Part shown: piece after piece, positions 62,984 to 64,000 of the stretch
Position numbering within the stretch: the first letter of the stretch is position 1
Layout of the letters: each line of letters begins with the position of its first letter
NCBI RefSeq assembly: GCF_900129465.1
Contig: NZ_FSRA01000001.1
Span: 3,846,482 to 3,910,481, forward strand
Source: Chitinophaga niabensis
GTDB taxonomy: Bacteria; Bacteroidota; Bacteroidia; Chitinophagales; Chitinophagaceae
Direction of reading: 5' to 3'
DNA length: 64,000 nucleotides
Position numbers and translations under genes: made by a program
The notes under the pieces: generated by a model
What the model was told of the DNA's origin: nothing
Database searches by the model: none
Seen by the model: the letters and a program-made list of their open reading frames with translations, nothing else

Positions 62984-64000
62984 TCAATGCGTCCGCTGTA
63001 ACAGTGTCAGCAATTTCCTGTCCAGCTTCTGACCATACCAATCTTCGTATTCAACGTCAGCCCTTCTGGAATTGAGTACGCCAAAATCCCCGCTGAACTC
63101 CCATAGTCCAAAACCGATCTTATTGCTTTGCAGGATATCCAGCACATCGCCGAACCATGCGAGGAAAACAGCATGCGGCGTTTTGTTCCAGCAACCACAT
63201 TCACCACAATGTACCCCTACTCCTTTTTTTACCAGATCGATCCATGGCTGGTAATGCTTTTCCAGCATTTCCCTGCCCAGGTATTCATTGCCCACCTGGC
63301 CCGGCCACTTTGGCTCAGGCAGGTTCTCCGGATCTTTATTGGCCCAGGGAGCTTTGTAATGAGAGATCTTTCCCGGATAGTATCCACGGCAACTTTGTGC
63401 AATATCCAGGTCTATGATCTCGGGGATCACTGATGTACCTACATTATTTCCATCTGCAATGATCAGGCGGGAAGGATTTTCTGTGCGGATAGCAGTTGCC
63501 GCCGCCTGCGCTACCTTACGATAAACCTGCCCGGGTACAGCTGTTATCCTGGAATGCTGATCATTCATATCTTCCCGCATAGCAGGTTCATTCAGCAGGT
63601 CGAAACTGATCTTCTTTTCGGATACATGCTTAAACCGCTTTGCCCAGAAACTCCAGTGGTAGCAAAATGCCTTCAGCGCTTCTTCATCCTTCCATAAATT
63701 GTACGGTTCATGGAAACCGGCATTGATACAATAACCCGGAGCACGATGCAGGTTCAGGCTTACATGTATATTGTAACGATGCGCCATCGCCACGAGTTTT
63801 TCAATTTCTTCTACCCGCGCCTCATCTATTTTATATACTTCTTCCGGAGTGATCTGTTTATTATGATCAAAAGCCAGGTAATAAGGATATGCTATGGGGA
63901 TGCGCACAAAATCAAAGCCCCAGTCCCGCATCCAGCGGAAATGGTCTTCTGTTGTTTTACGGCCTGTGGCGGAAGGTTTGGGAGAAAAGAAGTCCAGGAG
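62984..64000 (-). CDS. Glycoside hydrolase family 5 (cellulase-like) enzyme, 5' end beyond window
   Basis: The frame is open to the right edge (about 338 visible residues); the first visible residues are LLDFFSPKPS. The GH5 TIM barrel has FDFVRIPIAYPYYL, VSLNLHRAPGYCIN, the acid/base Glu in FDLLNEPAM, His in VGVHCGECG and the nucleophile strand FGLWEFSGDFG. It acts on beta-glucan, mannan or a related beta-glycan. The signal peptide, if any, is outside the window. No operator of the LacI type is visible nearby, so it is probably separate from the large locus. Confidence 0.9.
   Translation of the reverse strand, partial: LLDFFSPKPSATGRKTTEDHFRWMRDWGFDFVRIPIAYPYYLAFDHNKQITPEEVYKIDEARVEEIEKLVAMAHRYNIHVSLNLHRAPGYCINAGFHEPYNLWKDEEALKAFCYHWSFWAKRFKHVSEKKISFDLLNEPAMREDMNDQHSRITAVPGQVYRKVAQAAATAIRTENPSRLIIADGNNVGTSVIPEIIDLDIAQSCRGYYPGKISHYKAPWANKDPENLPEPKWPGQVGNEYLGREMLEKHYQPWIDLVKKGVGVHCGECGCWNKTPHAVFLAWFGDVLDILQSNKIGFGLWEFSGDFGVLNSRRADVEYEDWYGQKLDRKLLTLLQRTH

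Noticed and set aside
1..64000. tRNA, rRNA, CRISPR, insertion sequence, prophage, integrase or att site
   Set aside because: None recognised on reading; gene order is compact, with no transposase-like protein, no direct-repeat array and no region of obviously foreign composition.

Overview
The window is a compact stretch of chromosome from a member of the Bacteroidota, most likely the Chitinophagaceae (Chitinophaga-like). This rests on four SusC/SusD-type systems or close relatives, a FecR/ECF-sigma pair, GldA/GldG-like ABC components, many Tat-exported and lipoprotein enzymes, and TAnnTTTG-type -7 promoter boxes. The genus is inferred from protein style only; there is no rRNA or other marker. 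I found no tRNA, rRNA, CRISPR array, insertion sequence or phage gene. No gene-free stretch exceeds 300 bases.

Region 1 (1-9.8 kb, minus strand): an ECF sigma factor and FecR anti-sigma regulator lie upstream of a SusC (with STN signalling domain)/SusD pair. An ABC ATPase and a fused ABC-2 permease/GldG protein, cut by the left edge, follow at short spacing. Region 2 (9.9-14.7 kb): an unknown secreted protein coupled to a compact formylglycine-generating-enzyme homologue that keeps the active-site Cys pair, a GNAT acetyltransferase, a TPR protein and an alpha/beta hydrolase.

Region 3 (14.8-21.1 kb) is the most unusual part. A two-component pair (1008-aa periplasmic-propeller histidine kinase and NarL-type regulator) sits next to a lipoprotein gene. 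A divergent two-gene cassette follows: a 52-aa precursor ending in CPACGMG, and a DUF692/MNIO oxidative enzyme. This is a candidate chryseobasin-like RiPP, here with a lipoprotein-type leader. An inverted repeat, ATCCCC-N6-GGGGAT, recurs around the kinase and regulator genes, and a variant with a longer spacer lies in the divergent promoter ahead of the precursor. The two-component system may therefore control the RiPP.

Region 4 (21.1-61.0 kb) is one large glycan/amino-sugar utilisation locus of about 28 genes in seven or eight transcription units. Each unit is headed by the same operator-like sequence (core CGKGTACGT), and one copy lies upstream of the only LacI-family gene. The units encode two SusCD systems with accessory lipoproteins, an MFS sugar permease, NagA and NagB, an enolase-superfamily enzyme and two amidohydrolases. 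They also encode two DegT aminotransferases and a Gfo/Idh oxidoreductase (all with Tat signals), two ceramidase-like proteins and glycosidase-like proteins. The rest are a propeller/HEAT dehydrogenase-like protein with a HiPIP, an M20 deacylase, a DHDPS-family aldolase, an NAD-dependent epimerase-like protein and an Nramp-fold transporter without its metal-binding motifs. The inferred scheme is import of an N-acylated amino-sugar glycoconjugate through SusCD, processing in the periplasm by Tat-exported enzymes, MFS uptake, then cytosolic deacetylation and deamination.

Region 5 (61.1-64 kb): a small unknown protein, a tiny XRE regulator, an acyltransferase-3 membrane protein, and a GH5-family glycosidase cut by the right edge.
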